A DNA stretch of 64,000 nt from Malurus cyaneus samueli (taxonomy: Eukaryota > Chordata > Aves > Passeriformes > Maluridae): contig CM019216.1 of assembly GCA_009741485.1 (NCBI GenBank), positions 42,626,844-42,690,843 of the forward strand, given 5' to 3'. Both the position numbers and the translations under genes were made by a program. Position 1 is the first letter of the stretch, and each line of letters opens with the position of its first letter. The notes beneath the pieces are model-generated. The model saw only the letters and a list, made by a program, of their open reading frames with translations, was not told where the DNA came from and did not search any database. Below, piece after piece: positions 23,701 through 34,936 of the stretch.

Positions 23701-26429
23701 TGTCTTATAGGCATCCCTTCTCATTACCTGAACATCCTCTGTTCATTGTTAAGAAACATATAAGTGAGCTATCCTGGCCACCTGAACTGTGCTTCACAGG
23801 GTCAAATAAAGAAAAAAAAAAAAAAAAGAAGTCCAAGGGTAAGCACGTATGGAATTAGCTATCCACACTTCCAACTCCATAAGTTGGAACTCCTGCCAGA
23901 GAAAGGGATGTCAGTGTCAGCATCCTCACTGGTGGCCAAGAAAGAGAAATGTGTCCTTGTGATGAGCCCTCACTCCAGTGTGTCCATTCTGGCAGCCCTA
24001 AGGTCCTCTATCGTAATGGCTTTCTGCTGTGAAAGAAATGCCCTATTTGTGCTAATTTTGCTCTGTACATTATGTCTTATTCTGAAAATGTTTTCTCTTT
24101 TAACAGATTTCCTTCTAATATGTACTTACAAATTGAATGCATACTCATGTTTACATAACTGTGACTAATCATACTTGTTTATAAGAATCTGTTATTTTTG
24201 TTGTTATTCAGCATGGGCTTTTCATACATAGTTTGGAGCACTGAAATCTAGTAATTTCTTTATTCTACACCAAGGGTGTTTTCCTTGATCAAAAGTATTC
24301 ACATATCCATAGTAAGAGCATTCAGAGACATTCATGCTCCATAAATTAATCCACAGAATACAAATGCACAGCACTCACTTTTCTTCATTCATCTTCACCA
24401 ACTGCTGTCATTTAGCTCCAGAGCTCATTCTCTTTCTCTCCCTCTCCCCAACCCCTCCCTTTTTTTTTTTTTTTTTAGTTATGCAACTTGACAGATTTAG
24501 GCTGTGTATTAGGTACATTTGAGGATTATGCTTTTGATTTGTATGGAATGGAAAAAACATAATTTTCTGTTTTGAGGAAAAATATCGAAGAATTTAAAAC
24601 AACACTTGTTGGAAACTCCATCCTCTCCAGCTTTCCAGCTGAAAAAAAAAATTACTAAGTTGCATGTTTTTAATGAAAGACATAAGTGGTCCATGAAGCC
24701 TGATCAAAAGTTTCCTAATTTTAAGTTATTTAAAGAAGTACAGACCATTCTGGTTAGTCAGAGCTTAAAACTTACACTTGTATCAGGATGGGTTGGAGGG
24801 GGGGAGGTGGTCTCCAAGTTTGGGGTTTTTTGCCTCAGAATGAGCTTTGGTGTTTATCACAGATTTGAGTACGTTGGAAAGGAAAGGGAAACATTAATTG
24901 CTGTTATAAGTCCACTTCCTATGGCTTGAAAATCTCGACTATCAAACCTGTATGTAATTTTAAGCAGTCTTCACTTCTTTGTCTCCAATGTACCCATAAC
25001 CTTTCAATTGCCATTTTTTAATATACTCAGCCACTTTTCATATAATATCCTGAAACCAGCAACATTCATCTTGAAAATGCTTTATTGTTTTAAGTATTTT
25101 GACTTTGCTGTATGCATTCGGAAAGCAAATCAACTTCATAAACAAAATACCCCATAGATTTTCTCTTTTTATCAGATGTCATTATGCAGTGGGACGAACT
25201 GTGAAGTGCTTTTATTGAAGTTGTTTTCTCCTCAGTTATTGCTAAAGGCTTTCAAAAAAGGTAACATCTAAATGGCAATTCATGAGAGCACTTTCAGGCC
25301 TGATTATCATGTCACAATGGGACTACACTGATGTGCAATTATTGGGTTTTTTTGCCACATTTAGTGGAGTTGCTCCCAGTTTATGCCAGCATAGATGAGA
25401 CTATTCACAGAAATAAAGGCTGTGAAGCTCTTGGAAAAATGTCATCTTATGTCTTTGCTGTTTTAGACCTCAATTTCACCATCATTTGAATTCTCCTTTG
25501 AATCTCAACAGTTCATTAAATACTGTGTCAGTGAAGTCAGAATTTGGAAGATCTGTTAATGAGTTACTATTGGGGAAGGCACCTCAAGATGATGGATGTG
25601 GTTTTGGATTTTACTGAAGTAACTGTGAAGAAGATTTAGGAGGCTTATATAAAAGTACTGGGTGATTTAAGGAGAAAAGGAAATTAACTGGAATTCTGAA
25701 AGACAGTCCTGCATACTCTTTGTGGTTTTTTTTTTGTGGGAAGAGGGATAACCCAGCAACCTCCTCCCTCACCTGGATACTCTGTAATCCTTGTAAATAG
25801 TATGAAACAGGATAAATTGAGACTCCATGACCCGCACGGTGATCACACCTCCAACATTTTTATCATAAACATTTATGGCCAGCTTAATTCTCTCTTCCTT
25901 TCTGCACGTGGTCCTTAAACTTTAGCTCAGTTTCCTGGAGCTGGAATTTTTGTGTGCCCCTTGTTTTTTTCTTTAAAAAAATATTTTTTACGTTTAGCTT
26001 TGAATCTCTTCCAAAAGGATTCTGAACTTTACAGCACAAATCTTTGCTTGGCCAGGCAATATGTGCACTTCCTCTCATGAGGCCCACTGCTGGGATGGAT
26101 GTGAGAAACTCGATGAGGTATCTGAAATGGCTCCAGTACCCACCCAGCTTATCCCCCTCAAGTGACCTTTCTCGAGTCAACAGGCTTCTCAATGCTGCCT
26201 ACAAAGTATCTTTTATATTAACTTTATGCAAAACAAAAACAGATCAGCGGACTCTTCGAAGACTAAAGCACACCTCCAGCTCCCCAAAACTTGGCAATGT
26301 TCAAGGACTTTTTATCTCCCTTCTTTACTTGAGATAGTTTCATTTGTTGTATTCAATATTTAATCTTCTCTCTCTATGAGGCACATTATCACCAAGTATT
26401 AAAAAAAATAGCTGTGGTAGACTGCCTTG
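17768..26429. other. Long stretch without a supportable gene
   Basis: ORFs here reach about 134 codons (23,764-24,168 on plus), with no known domain and no splice framework. Homopolymers lie at 22,741-22,757 (T17), 23,812-23,827 (A16, a few bases after an AATAAA) and 24,460-24,476 (T17). A perfect CAG|GTAAGT donor on plus ends at 19,256, paired with a fair acceptor at 19,037; the 219 bases between have stops in all frames, so only a non-coding exon is possible. The AT-rich part at about 25,070-25,420 has no repeat signature and could be a conserved non-coding element. Confidence 0.4.
18554..18620. repeat. A-rich (CAAAA)-type low-complexity tract
   Basis: The plus strand consists almost entirely of A with scattered C, in CAAAA- and CAAAAAA-like units. 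The lysine- and asparagine-rich ORF across it is a product of composition. Confidence 0.9.
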
Positions 26430-26935
26430 AGGAATGAACTTGTCCACAGTCCTTGCCCAAAGCAGGTCCAGCTATACCAGAATGACTCCAACTCACATCT
26501 GTCACATTTGCTTTTAGAAACCAAGAGTGATGGATATTCCACAACCTCCCTAGGCAATATTTTCCAATGTTTACTGTCCTTATCACTAGAGGAAGCTGTC
26601 TCTAGCACCAGCCTTTGGTCTCTCTTGGTGCAATCAAAACATATTACACTTGTCCTATCTCCAAAGAACACATGAATAATTTCTGTTCTCTTTTTGCATC
26701 TGTCTTGTCCTTAAAGGCTCTTAAAGCCTCTCCTATTTTTTTTCCTGTTAGTACAATAAACTTCAACCTTTCCTAACAGGCCATTTTTCCTTCACCCTCA
26801 CTTTTTTTTCTTCTGTCTACATCTTTTTGAAACATGGTGCCCCAAACTGGTTGATACTCTCCATCAGAGACATTACCAGCAAGCACCAAATAGGACAGTA
26901 AGACTATTTATATTTTTCAATAAAAGTTCTTCTGC
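26430..26935 (-). mobile_element. Old CR1 LINE fragment, minus orientation
   Basis: Read on the plus strand, this shows in order the reverse-complement landmarks of CR1: a 'caaagcaggtccagct' block, then TATTCCACAACCTCCCTAGG with 'ttccaatgtttac', then 'aataaacttcaacctttcct', then 'gtgccccaaactgg' near 26,840. Their order and spacing agree with the 3' portion of the family, including the end of the ORF2 region and the 3' UTR. It is strongly diverged, so it is an old copy, and the extreme 3' end is unclear. Short ORFs over it are remnants or chance. Assignment is from memory of the consensus. Confidence 0.75.
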
Positions 26936-29900
26936 ATGGCTTGCAGGAGTTCATTGGACCCCATGTAAGCTTCTTCAGTTTGGCAGCCCAAATTTCAATC
27001 AAACTGAGGTTCAAGTAACTTCCTTCAAGGGGCTGCTCAGGCATTCGATGACCATGAATAGAGCTGCTATTTGAAGATGTAATAAGAGCCAAAGAAGTGG
27101 GGACCCACTGCAACAAGCAGTGTGTGGACATTCCCTTTGTGTTTTAAATCCGCTTGGAAAAGTGGAATATAAATGAGTTAAGAGATTTTAACTTGTAGGG
27201 AAGAAAACCAACCAACCAACAATCAAAAAACTCCAGACCAATAGCGCATTTAAATTAAAGGAATTAAAGAAATTATCCAAAATGGAACCAACTGGGGTCA
27301 TCCAAATATGAAACTGTCAAAGTGTGTGGGAACTGTCTGATGGTGTGACCCAAGTGCTCTGGTTTTTTGATGCAGACACAGCAGTGGAACAAAAGCCTGT
27401 GATGAGGGATGATTAACTTCTTCTGGGCTGATTAATAAAAACAATATAATTCTTCACTCACACATGTTAGAGAAGTGAGCCAAGTATTTGGACACTTAGA
27501 GTGGATGAGATCGTTTGTCCAGAGAGTATCCAGTGCTACTATCTGACCTGGAAAAATACCCAAATGAGAATGTCAGCCTTTCAGATGTTTGAAATTAAGA
27601 ACTTCACATAGAAGTTAACTTTTCACTTAACAACAAAACCTCATTTTAATCCAACATCTGCCTATTGCAAGCATAGCAATCACCAGTTATGCTTCTCCTA
27701 GTGTAGTGCTGACTTTACAAGCTGCACGTGGTTTGTAAATGAGGGGATAAATAGGTATCAAATGCTCTGTGCAAATTCACCGCAAAGACATCTGGATTTA
27801 AGAACCTCCCAGCAGGCAAGTTGCTAATGATCTCAAATGTTTCCTTCAAAGAGAATGACTCGGTTAGGTCTCTGTATTCTTTAAAGACCTACAGGAAATT
27901 CAAGCAGGGAAATGGTACAGGTTTATTTTTAGTCATGGATACGACTTCCTTCAAAATAATACTCATGTCAGTCTTGTGAAGTGAGCTGCTTCTTGGTTGT
28001 GCATTCTCAAAATACTCACTCCTTCCTGCCTTGCAGATTTGACAGTATATCTATTGAAATGGCAACATTTCAGCACGGTAGCCACGAATGTCCCTATTTT
28101 ATGGATTCTCTTGGCAGAGAAATGTGTCCCTAATGGAAGCACAGTTTGGGTAACTTTGCACCAAGGACTGCCTTTGATCAGCCTGGAGGCTGAGGAGGGA
28201 TGAGGCATGGAAGAGAGGCAGCAATGCTGTGGCAATTCCTCATCACTGGAGCTCAGCACACCCAGTTTTCCCTCTCCCCAGGAGCAGCCACCCCAGCCTG
28301 ACTCACAGCCCCAGTGCACTGCTCAGCTCCTCATCCTGCCCCAGCCTCAGGGATCTGTTTAGCCATGGGTGTTCTAGCCCAGATCCCAGGAGTCTGAATA
28401 GCCTGGGAGTCCCAAAATCACCTCACAACTTTTGCTGAGCACTGGAGCAACAGTTTGCAGTGCTGATAGATAAGAGTTGTGGTACAGAACCCTGTGGCCC
28501 CAGGGATTCTCTGCATTGAAACGCCCAAGGTTTTGTTCAGTCTAAATAAATATGTTGCTGAATACATCACTGGAGTGCTCAAGGAGTACTATCTCTTTAG
28601 GCTGTAGAATATATTTTAAATTTTAGTTTTTTTAAAACCACAGGACGGGTCTTTGCCTTTAAGCCTAGTCCATGCAAATGTGTACACAAAGACCATTTTT
28701 TCCCCAGAAAGCAAGGCCCTGGGGTAGAGGATGTTGACATTGGAAAGATTTCCTAGTCAAACTGTTTTCCTGCCCTGATTTCTCTCTGGGGTCCTGGGCA
28801 TGATGTATATTCTGTGGTAGGGGCAGGGAAGGAGGGGGAAAAAAGCCTTCAAAAGGGTCTGTGCTGCAAGTTGCCAAGTTTTATGGGGTAACTGGTTTCA
28901 GAAACCAAACTTCTTTTAGAAACTCTTCCTCAGCGAGATTCCTCCTTCCTCGGGGGAATCATCCCAGGCTGATGCTATAGCTTGGTCGCCCACACAAAAA
29001 AAAGCAGAACTACTCAATGCTACTGGTCCCTATCCTGCTTTTTTCCCCTCAACTTTTGTTTCACAGTGCCTGTGGCCTTCTTGTGGTGCTTCAGGTGGGC
29101 TTTGGTTGTTTTTCCCTATTAATTGTGTGGGCAGCTAGGCTTTATCAGCCTTATATGGATCCCATGGCACCCTCAAACAGAAATCACCACTGTAGTTATG
29201 GCATTGGCAGTGAGACTCCATAAAAACTCAGCGTAAATCTGATGAGACTCTTTAGCTGATGATGAGGAGGGATATATCTGGGGATATCTCATGGGATTAG
29301 CACCAAACAGTGTAAAATCCAAGCTTTCCTCTCCCTTCTCTGTATGATTATGTGGGCACTTGAGACCAAATAGCCCTCCTGTAAGGAGAGGAAGGTGACA
29401 GTGTTACTCTGGCAGCCAGTCTCAGGATGCAGACTCCTCTGTTTGCAGCTCCCTTTGTTCTGCCTGGTGTGTGTGTGTGTACAGCAGATGTCCCCAAGCA
29501 GATCCACTCTTCTTTCCTCTGATGGAAACACTTTTGGGGCAAACAACATTAGTTCGGCCACAGGGATTTTGATCTGTGGAGAGAAGTTAAAAAAAGCCTG
29601 CTATGACGAGGGCCGTTTCTCTGGCACCAGGCAGGTTGGCAGTGACACATCTGGACATTCCCCCCGTGCTCAGAGTCTGTGTGCCGACAGTGAAAGCCTG
29701 CCCTTTCCAGGATCCACTCCCTGTTCCAGGAGTGGATCCACTCCCTGCTCAGACTTTCCCATCTCTTTCCTGCACCAAATTAGGCAAACAAAGAAAGTAT
29801 GGCCAGATACAGGTGTGTGTGACCTCATGGAAATCCCAGTTTGGATTAATTGGGGAATAAACCTGGGGATGGAAAGTTACTGCAGTCAGGCAGCAAAGGG

Positions 29901-32900
29901 AGGGAATAACAGCACAGTGTAATGTACAGTGAGACAGCAACACCACAAGCTCTGTGCTAAGCCCTGTGATGATGCCTTGGCAACACTTGGGCACTACAAA
30001 AAGCAAGGGAGGGGATTCTCTCACCAGGGAGTCAGGAGTGAGTTGGCATAACCCTACCCAGCCCCTGGGATCTGGCTTGTAGCAGGCAGCAAATGTAAAA
30101 CAGGAAAGCAGCTGAAAAGATAAGGTTGTTTCCACTTCCGATTTTTGCATATGCCCAGATCCTCCCAGGTCTGAGGCTGGAGCCAGCAGGGGACAGTCAG
30201 AAGCCCCTGTGACCTCAGTGGAGTCACATCTCTTTCCAGCATTGCTCATCTTGCTATTCCACTCTGTCACACGCTGGCATGACTTCCCTGCCTTTTGCTC
30301 CCTCTCTAGGTTTGCTTACACTGACACAGACTTGGTGCTGCTAAAAAATGGGCAGAGTATTCCTCATGCAGCCCTTCCTGGGATTCATATTTGGATCAGT
30401 GGCTGCCCATGGGGCAAGGAATGAGCTAGAAGGAGGCCATCCATGATGGAGCTGACTGGAGCTGTTGAACTTCTTTCCAGGGCTCTGTACATCTTTTCAC
30501 ACTCACACCCTCTCAAGAAAGTCTGGAGTAAGCTTTTTAGCTTCCACCTCTCCTACCTAAGCCATGTTTTTTTCCTCTCCTTTCTCCATGAGACTCTATT
30601 CAGAGCTGCATCATTCTAGGCAAACTCACCCCTAAACAAATGCTTTTGTTTGCTGCAAGCTTGGGGAAAGGAAAACAGGAATTTTAGATCACATGGTAGG
30701 AAGAGTCACTGGGAGAGGTCCAATACTCCGTGTTCAGGAATGTAAATTTGTCCCACCAAATAAAATGAGGGACTGTCACTCTCCTATGAGAGTGACAAGA
30801 GAATCTTAAAATTATTATACAATAATATACTTCTAAAATTATTTACTGCTGTAACTCCATACCTCTTTGTGCAAGTTTTGAAGAAGTGACTAGGAGGCAG
30901 AATTGACCTCTAACTGCTCTTTGGCTTTGCTTACAACCCATGAAAACAAGGCAGCATTCACGGGTTCTGGGGCTAAGTGGTGAGGGTGGGTCAGTTTTTA
31001 TTGCTCAGCACAGGTGGATGTGAGAGCTCAGTGGGGGATGCAGAGCCCACAGACTCTCACTGTCTCTCCCTGCTGCTGATGGAGCCACCGTGGTCCTTGA
31101 ATGAGTGCTGGTAGCAGTCTAAAAATGCCCTCACGATCACTGATAACTCGGGATCAGTTTGAAGACACAGGGGCAGGAGGGACATCAATGCCAAGCTCCC
31201 CACTGCAAGGCAGATGTGAGGGACAGAGGGGCTGCTCTTCCCTTGGAATGATTTATTACGCTGTTTTCTTGGGATCATATTAATACAACTGAACTGCTCT
31301 CTGTATATCAGGAATCAGCAGTGCTGCTTGGAAAGTGTTATTCTGTTATTCTGGTCAATTTTCCTTTGAAGTTGGTTGTTTGCACTCCCAAAATATCGCC
31401 TCGGGGTGGGTTTTGGTCCCTGTGAATGGATGGGGGTGTTTGTTGCTCCCAGCAGGACCCCTGCAGAACATCAACTGAAAAGAAGGAAAACAAGTCCCCA
31501 CATTGCCATCAAAATCAGCTGTGACAATAAACATTGCTGTCCTGAGGGGTGAGAGAGGAGGCTGGAAGGTTGGGAGGCACAGGAAGCTGACAGCTTTAAG
31601 TCAGCTTTTCAAAGCAGCCTGGCCAAGGCTGATGCTGTGTGAACTTCAGCAAGGGGCCTGCTCCAGATAAGAGGGGAAAATGCTCAGTCATCCTGAGGCT
31701 TTTCCTCAAAACTCTGGAAGACAAAACTTCAAAAAGCAGCGTGTTGAGAAGGAATGTGTGAGATCACCAAAGTTTGAGGGGAACAGCTGGTTTCTGCTGT
31801 GAGTTGCAGCAAAACTCCTCCCAGCCAGCTGTACACCTCACTTACACAGATGTGCTGTCCTGGCTGAGCTGGGCTGGTGCTTACCAAGCCTTCCTTCAGT
31901 CCAGCAGCATCTCCTGAAGTTGTACCATCTCATGTCCCCAGCTGGAATGCTGTTTAGCTCTTGTCTCTTTGCCAACCCTCTTGCAGAGTGATTTATCTTA
32001 TGAATGAGATCCCAGTGTGACCTGCTGAATAAGTCCCACATTTAGGAAAAGCCTCTTATGTTTACTGAGAGCATCACCAGAGAAGTGAAGGGCTTTGGTA
32101 TGGGATATAGGAAGTCAGATAAGGAGGCTGATGAGCTCTGGGTTTGCTCTAGATTATGTGGCTGAAGAAAAGCATTTTGCAGTGCACTATGCTTCAAACT
32201 AATCAGCAGAAACAGACGTTTTAGGTGAGGTAATTTCCAGGCAGGTATCACAGAAGTGTGCATTTTACAAATTATGCCACTGATGGGCTTGTCAGGAAGG
32301 CAGATGGATGCTAAAAATAGACAGATCCACTACAAGCAAGGGCCATTTCTTCGCTTGTTTGAAAAACTCCAGCACTGAAGTCTCCAAATCACCCTTCTGA
32401 GTGGCTCTAAACCCTACAGTACAGAATTGTGCAGTCAGAATAAGGTGAAACCATTGAGGTGAACTCCTGTGGCTGCCATGGGAGCTGGGATAGGTCTGGG
32501 GACAGATTATTTCACACCATGCAATGTTTCTGCTGCTCAGCCATGATTGCAAGCCACAGACCTGCTTTCTGGTGTGATCTTGACAATTAAGAATGAAGTG
32601 AATTTGAATGGAAACCAACATAACACTTCAACCTAGAGATCACTGCTCCTTACAGAATTGTTTCCTTGTCCTGAACAAATACTTCAGAGTAGGCATGTGT
32701 GAACCTCAAGAGCCCAGTGTTTATCAGATTTCTTCTGATATCTTCTAGATTTCAAAAGGAAGAATTTTATTTTGGGAAACTTTTATGCCTTAAAGTCTGC
32801 AATCTCGCTTTCAGTATTGAAAATTTGTATTTTAAATATATATTTCTTTACTAGTGCTACCAGAAATACCTATACTTATCAAATTTGAGATGAGTAAAAA

Positions 32901-33125
32901 GGAACAAATCTTCCTTTACCCTCTGTGTTTGTTTCTTATCTTGGGGACTGAAATGCAGTTTTTAATCTGGGTAATTTTGCTGTTAGGTTCCTAGTGCACT
33001 CTTGCTTGTGGTGTGGCTACTACATAGTAACATAATATTTATTTATCTAAACCAGCTGTTTTTACTGGAACAGAATGCCCCTTCCCAGCAAACATTTCAA
33101 AACTTTTCTATTTTCTTCAAGTTCT
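26936..33125. other. Long stretch without a supportable gene
   Basis: The longest frames are 175 codons on plus (29,395-29,922) and 173 codons on minus (29,749-30,270). Neither shows a known domain, signal sequence or splice framework. A (GT)7 microsatellite lies at 29,467-29,480. The AT-rich part at about 27,700-27,940 lacks repeats and is a possible conserved non-coding element. Confidence 0.4.
29710..29747. repeat. Overlapping direct and inverted repeat, hairpin-forming
   Basis: GGATCCACTCCCTG occurs at 29,710-29,723 and again at 29,734-29,747, a period of 24. The same core is inverted as GGAGTGGATCC at 29,729-29,739, which pairs with 29,710-29,720 around an 8-base loop. A local duplication with partial inversion would explain it. 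Confidence 0.8.
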
Positions 33126-33128
33126 GGC

Positions 33129-33218
33129 AAAAAAGGAAATAAAAGAAAAAAAAAGAGAAAAAAAAGAGAAAAAAGAGAAAGAAAGAGAAAGAAATAGGAA
33201 AAAAAAGAGAGAAAGAAG
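33129..33218 (+). repeat. Polypurine GA-rich tract
   Basis: Nearly pure A and G on plus, with an unbroken 54-base purine run at 33,141-33,194 made of GAAA- and GAGAAA-like units. Such mirror-like polypurine runs can adopt triplex (H-DNA) structure and are often length-polymorphic. There is no coding content. Confidence 0.9.
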
Positions 33219-33817
33219 TGGGCTGTATGTAAGTCAACAGTAGCCTTTTAAATATAATGATAATTACGGTGAGAGAAAAACCTGAGCTGCAGACAGATAC
33301 TTAAGGACTTTCCTGCAGGGACTGTGGGTCTGTGGCCGCTGATTTGCCCTCCTGTTTGGGTCCAGCAGCAGGGCTGAGAGCACGACAGGCCAGCTGCACT
33401 GGGACCCAGCACGCCCTGCACCCCAGGGACAAGCTGGTGGAGCAGAGGGGATGTGTGGTTCCCTGTCCTGGCCCCATCCTGCCCCATTCTGCCTCTCCCA
33501 GACTGGTGGCAGAGCCTTGGGCTAAAGGCACGTTAGGATATCCCCTGTCAGGTGTCATTCCCACTTTCTTTGCCATCCTTCATGGCGTAGCTTTCCTTCT
33601 TTCCCTGTTCTTCTGCTCTGTCTCTGTCCTGGAAAGAGAAGCACGGAGATTGTTCAAGTATGATAATTCACTGTTCAAGCAGGTTTGTCCAGCTGTTCAC
33701 TGTTTCTGAACACCTGAAGTGAAGAAGTATACTGCAGTACTTCCCTGGGTATTTTTTAGGGTTTATTTAATTTTTAGTATTAATTTCACAGTCACTGATG
33801 CTGGCAGCATAGAGACA

Positions 33818-34195
33818 TCACATCCCATGTTTTGAACTCTGGGCTTTCCAGGCAAGGTCTTTAGGAAAGTTCTGCTGAAGGTGTGGCTGTCCCATACGGA
33901 CCTGAGACACTGATGCTGCTGGAGAGATGCATGAGCCCCAGGTGCCAGGGTGTGACAAAGTCCCCATGCTGGGGGCCGTGATGTCCCTGGCATGCAGAAA
34001 GGTGCTGTCCTGAATCCTGTGGCACACAGCTGCCCTATCAAACCTTGGCAAACCCATGGGCTTTGCATTTCTTCTCGTGCCCATCCTGTGCATCGGGGCA
34101 CATGCCAGCCCTGCTGCTGACCCGGCCACTGTCACTGTGGCACAGCCTGTCCCCTCCGCAGGCACGGCCTTTGCCTCCCGTCCCATCGCAGCCAT
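33818..34195 (-). other. Unrecognised 125-codon ORF below a TATA-like patch
   Basis: This minus-strand frame starts MAAMGREAKAVPAEG and ends WKAQSSKHGM, about 50 bases downstream of where a TATA-driven start would fall (near 34,245-34,250). It is an ordinary mixed-composition sequence with no transmembrane segment or domain that I recognise. The ATG context (ACAAATGG) is moderate. Because the region is moderately GC-rich, an open frame of this length may be chance. Position is the only argument for it. Confidence 0.12.
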
Positions 34196-34269
34196 TTGTT
34201 CTCAGGAAATATCTCCCATCACAAATAGCTGTCCCCTCCCCCCGGCGCTTACCCCCACATAAATATATG

Positions 34270-34345
34270 TATTTATAGCAAGCAGCCGCGGTGCCGTCAG
34301 CTCAGCCGAGGCTGTTGGAGCCGCTGTCTGCGCTTTGACAGCCCG
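34270..34345 (-). promoter_or_regulatory. TATA box beside a small CpG-rich patch
   Basis: On the minus strand a GC-rich stretch with about eight CpGs (34,282-34,345) is followed by CTATAAATAC, which contains a perfect TATAAATA at 34,277-34,270. The ten bases also match a MEF2 site except for the last position. The arrangement resembles a compact TATA promoter firing leftward, or an enhancer with a MEF2-like site. An AATAAA on plus at 34,350-34,355 lies next to it and might be unrelated. Confidence 0.3.
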
Positions 34346-34901
34346 TGCCTAATAAAAATTCAGTCCCTTGGCTCCAAGTCTAGAGCTCACATCAGTATGC
34401 AAAAACAAATGCAAATAAGGGAGAGGTCTTGCTGGTTGATGCGGGTGAGCAGAGGATTGTGCTGCACTTCTATTCATCTTTTTCCTGTCCTGGCTTTCAT
34501 TTTTGACCTTATTGCAAGTCTTGACTCTGGAATTTCCACTGCCTTTTCCTGTGGCATCCCTTGTATAGGGACAGAGTATGTTAGCAATCAGATTCAGCAC
34601 AGTTTTTTCCATTCTGTCTGGAACTCTTCAGCTGTGGGGTGTCAGCTCTCCTGCTGATTGCTTTGAAGCCACTTTTTACCATCTCAAAAGTGTCGCTAAG
34701 TTTTGAGACATCTCCTTGTTAGAAAAGACAGGGTGAGACTGCTGCTCAATTTTCTTTCCATTTCTCCACTCAATTATTCTTCAGCACAACTTATTATAGC
34801 ATGCAGTTTTTCTCTTTCTGACCAGCATGGACTTCAGCCAGTTGATTTCCCATCAAGAGCAATTTTTGCTATTTTATTTGCTATTGCTTCACTTCCTTTC
34901 T

Positions 34902-34903
<2 letters not shown>

Positions 34904-34935
<32 letters not shown>
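34904..34935. repeat. T32 homopolymer
   Basis: About 32 uninterrupted T following CACTTCCTTTCTTC. There is no AATAAA on the minus strand just before the corresponding A run, so a retroposon tail is not supported. Confidence 0.9.
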
Positions 34936-34936
<1 letters not shown>

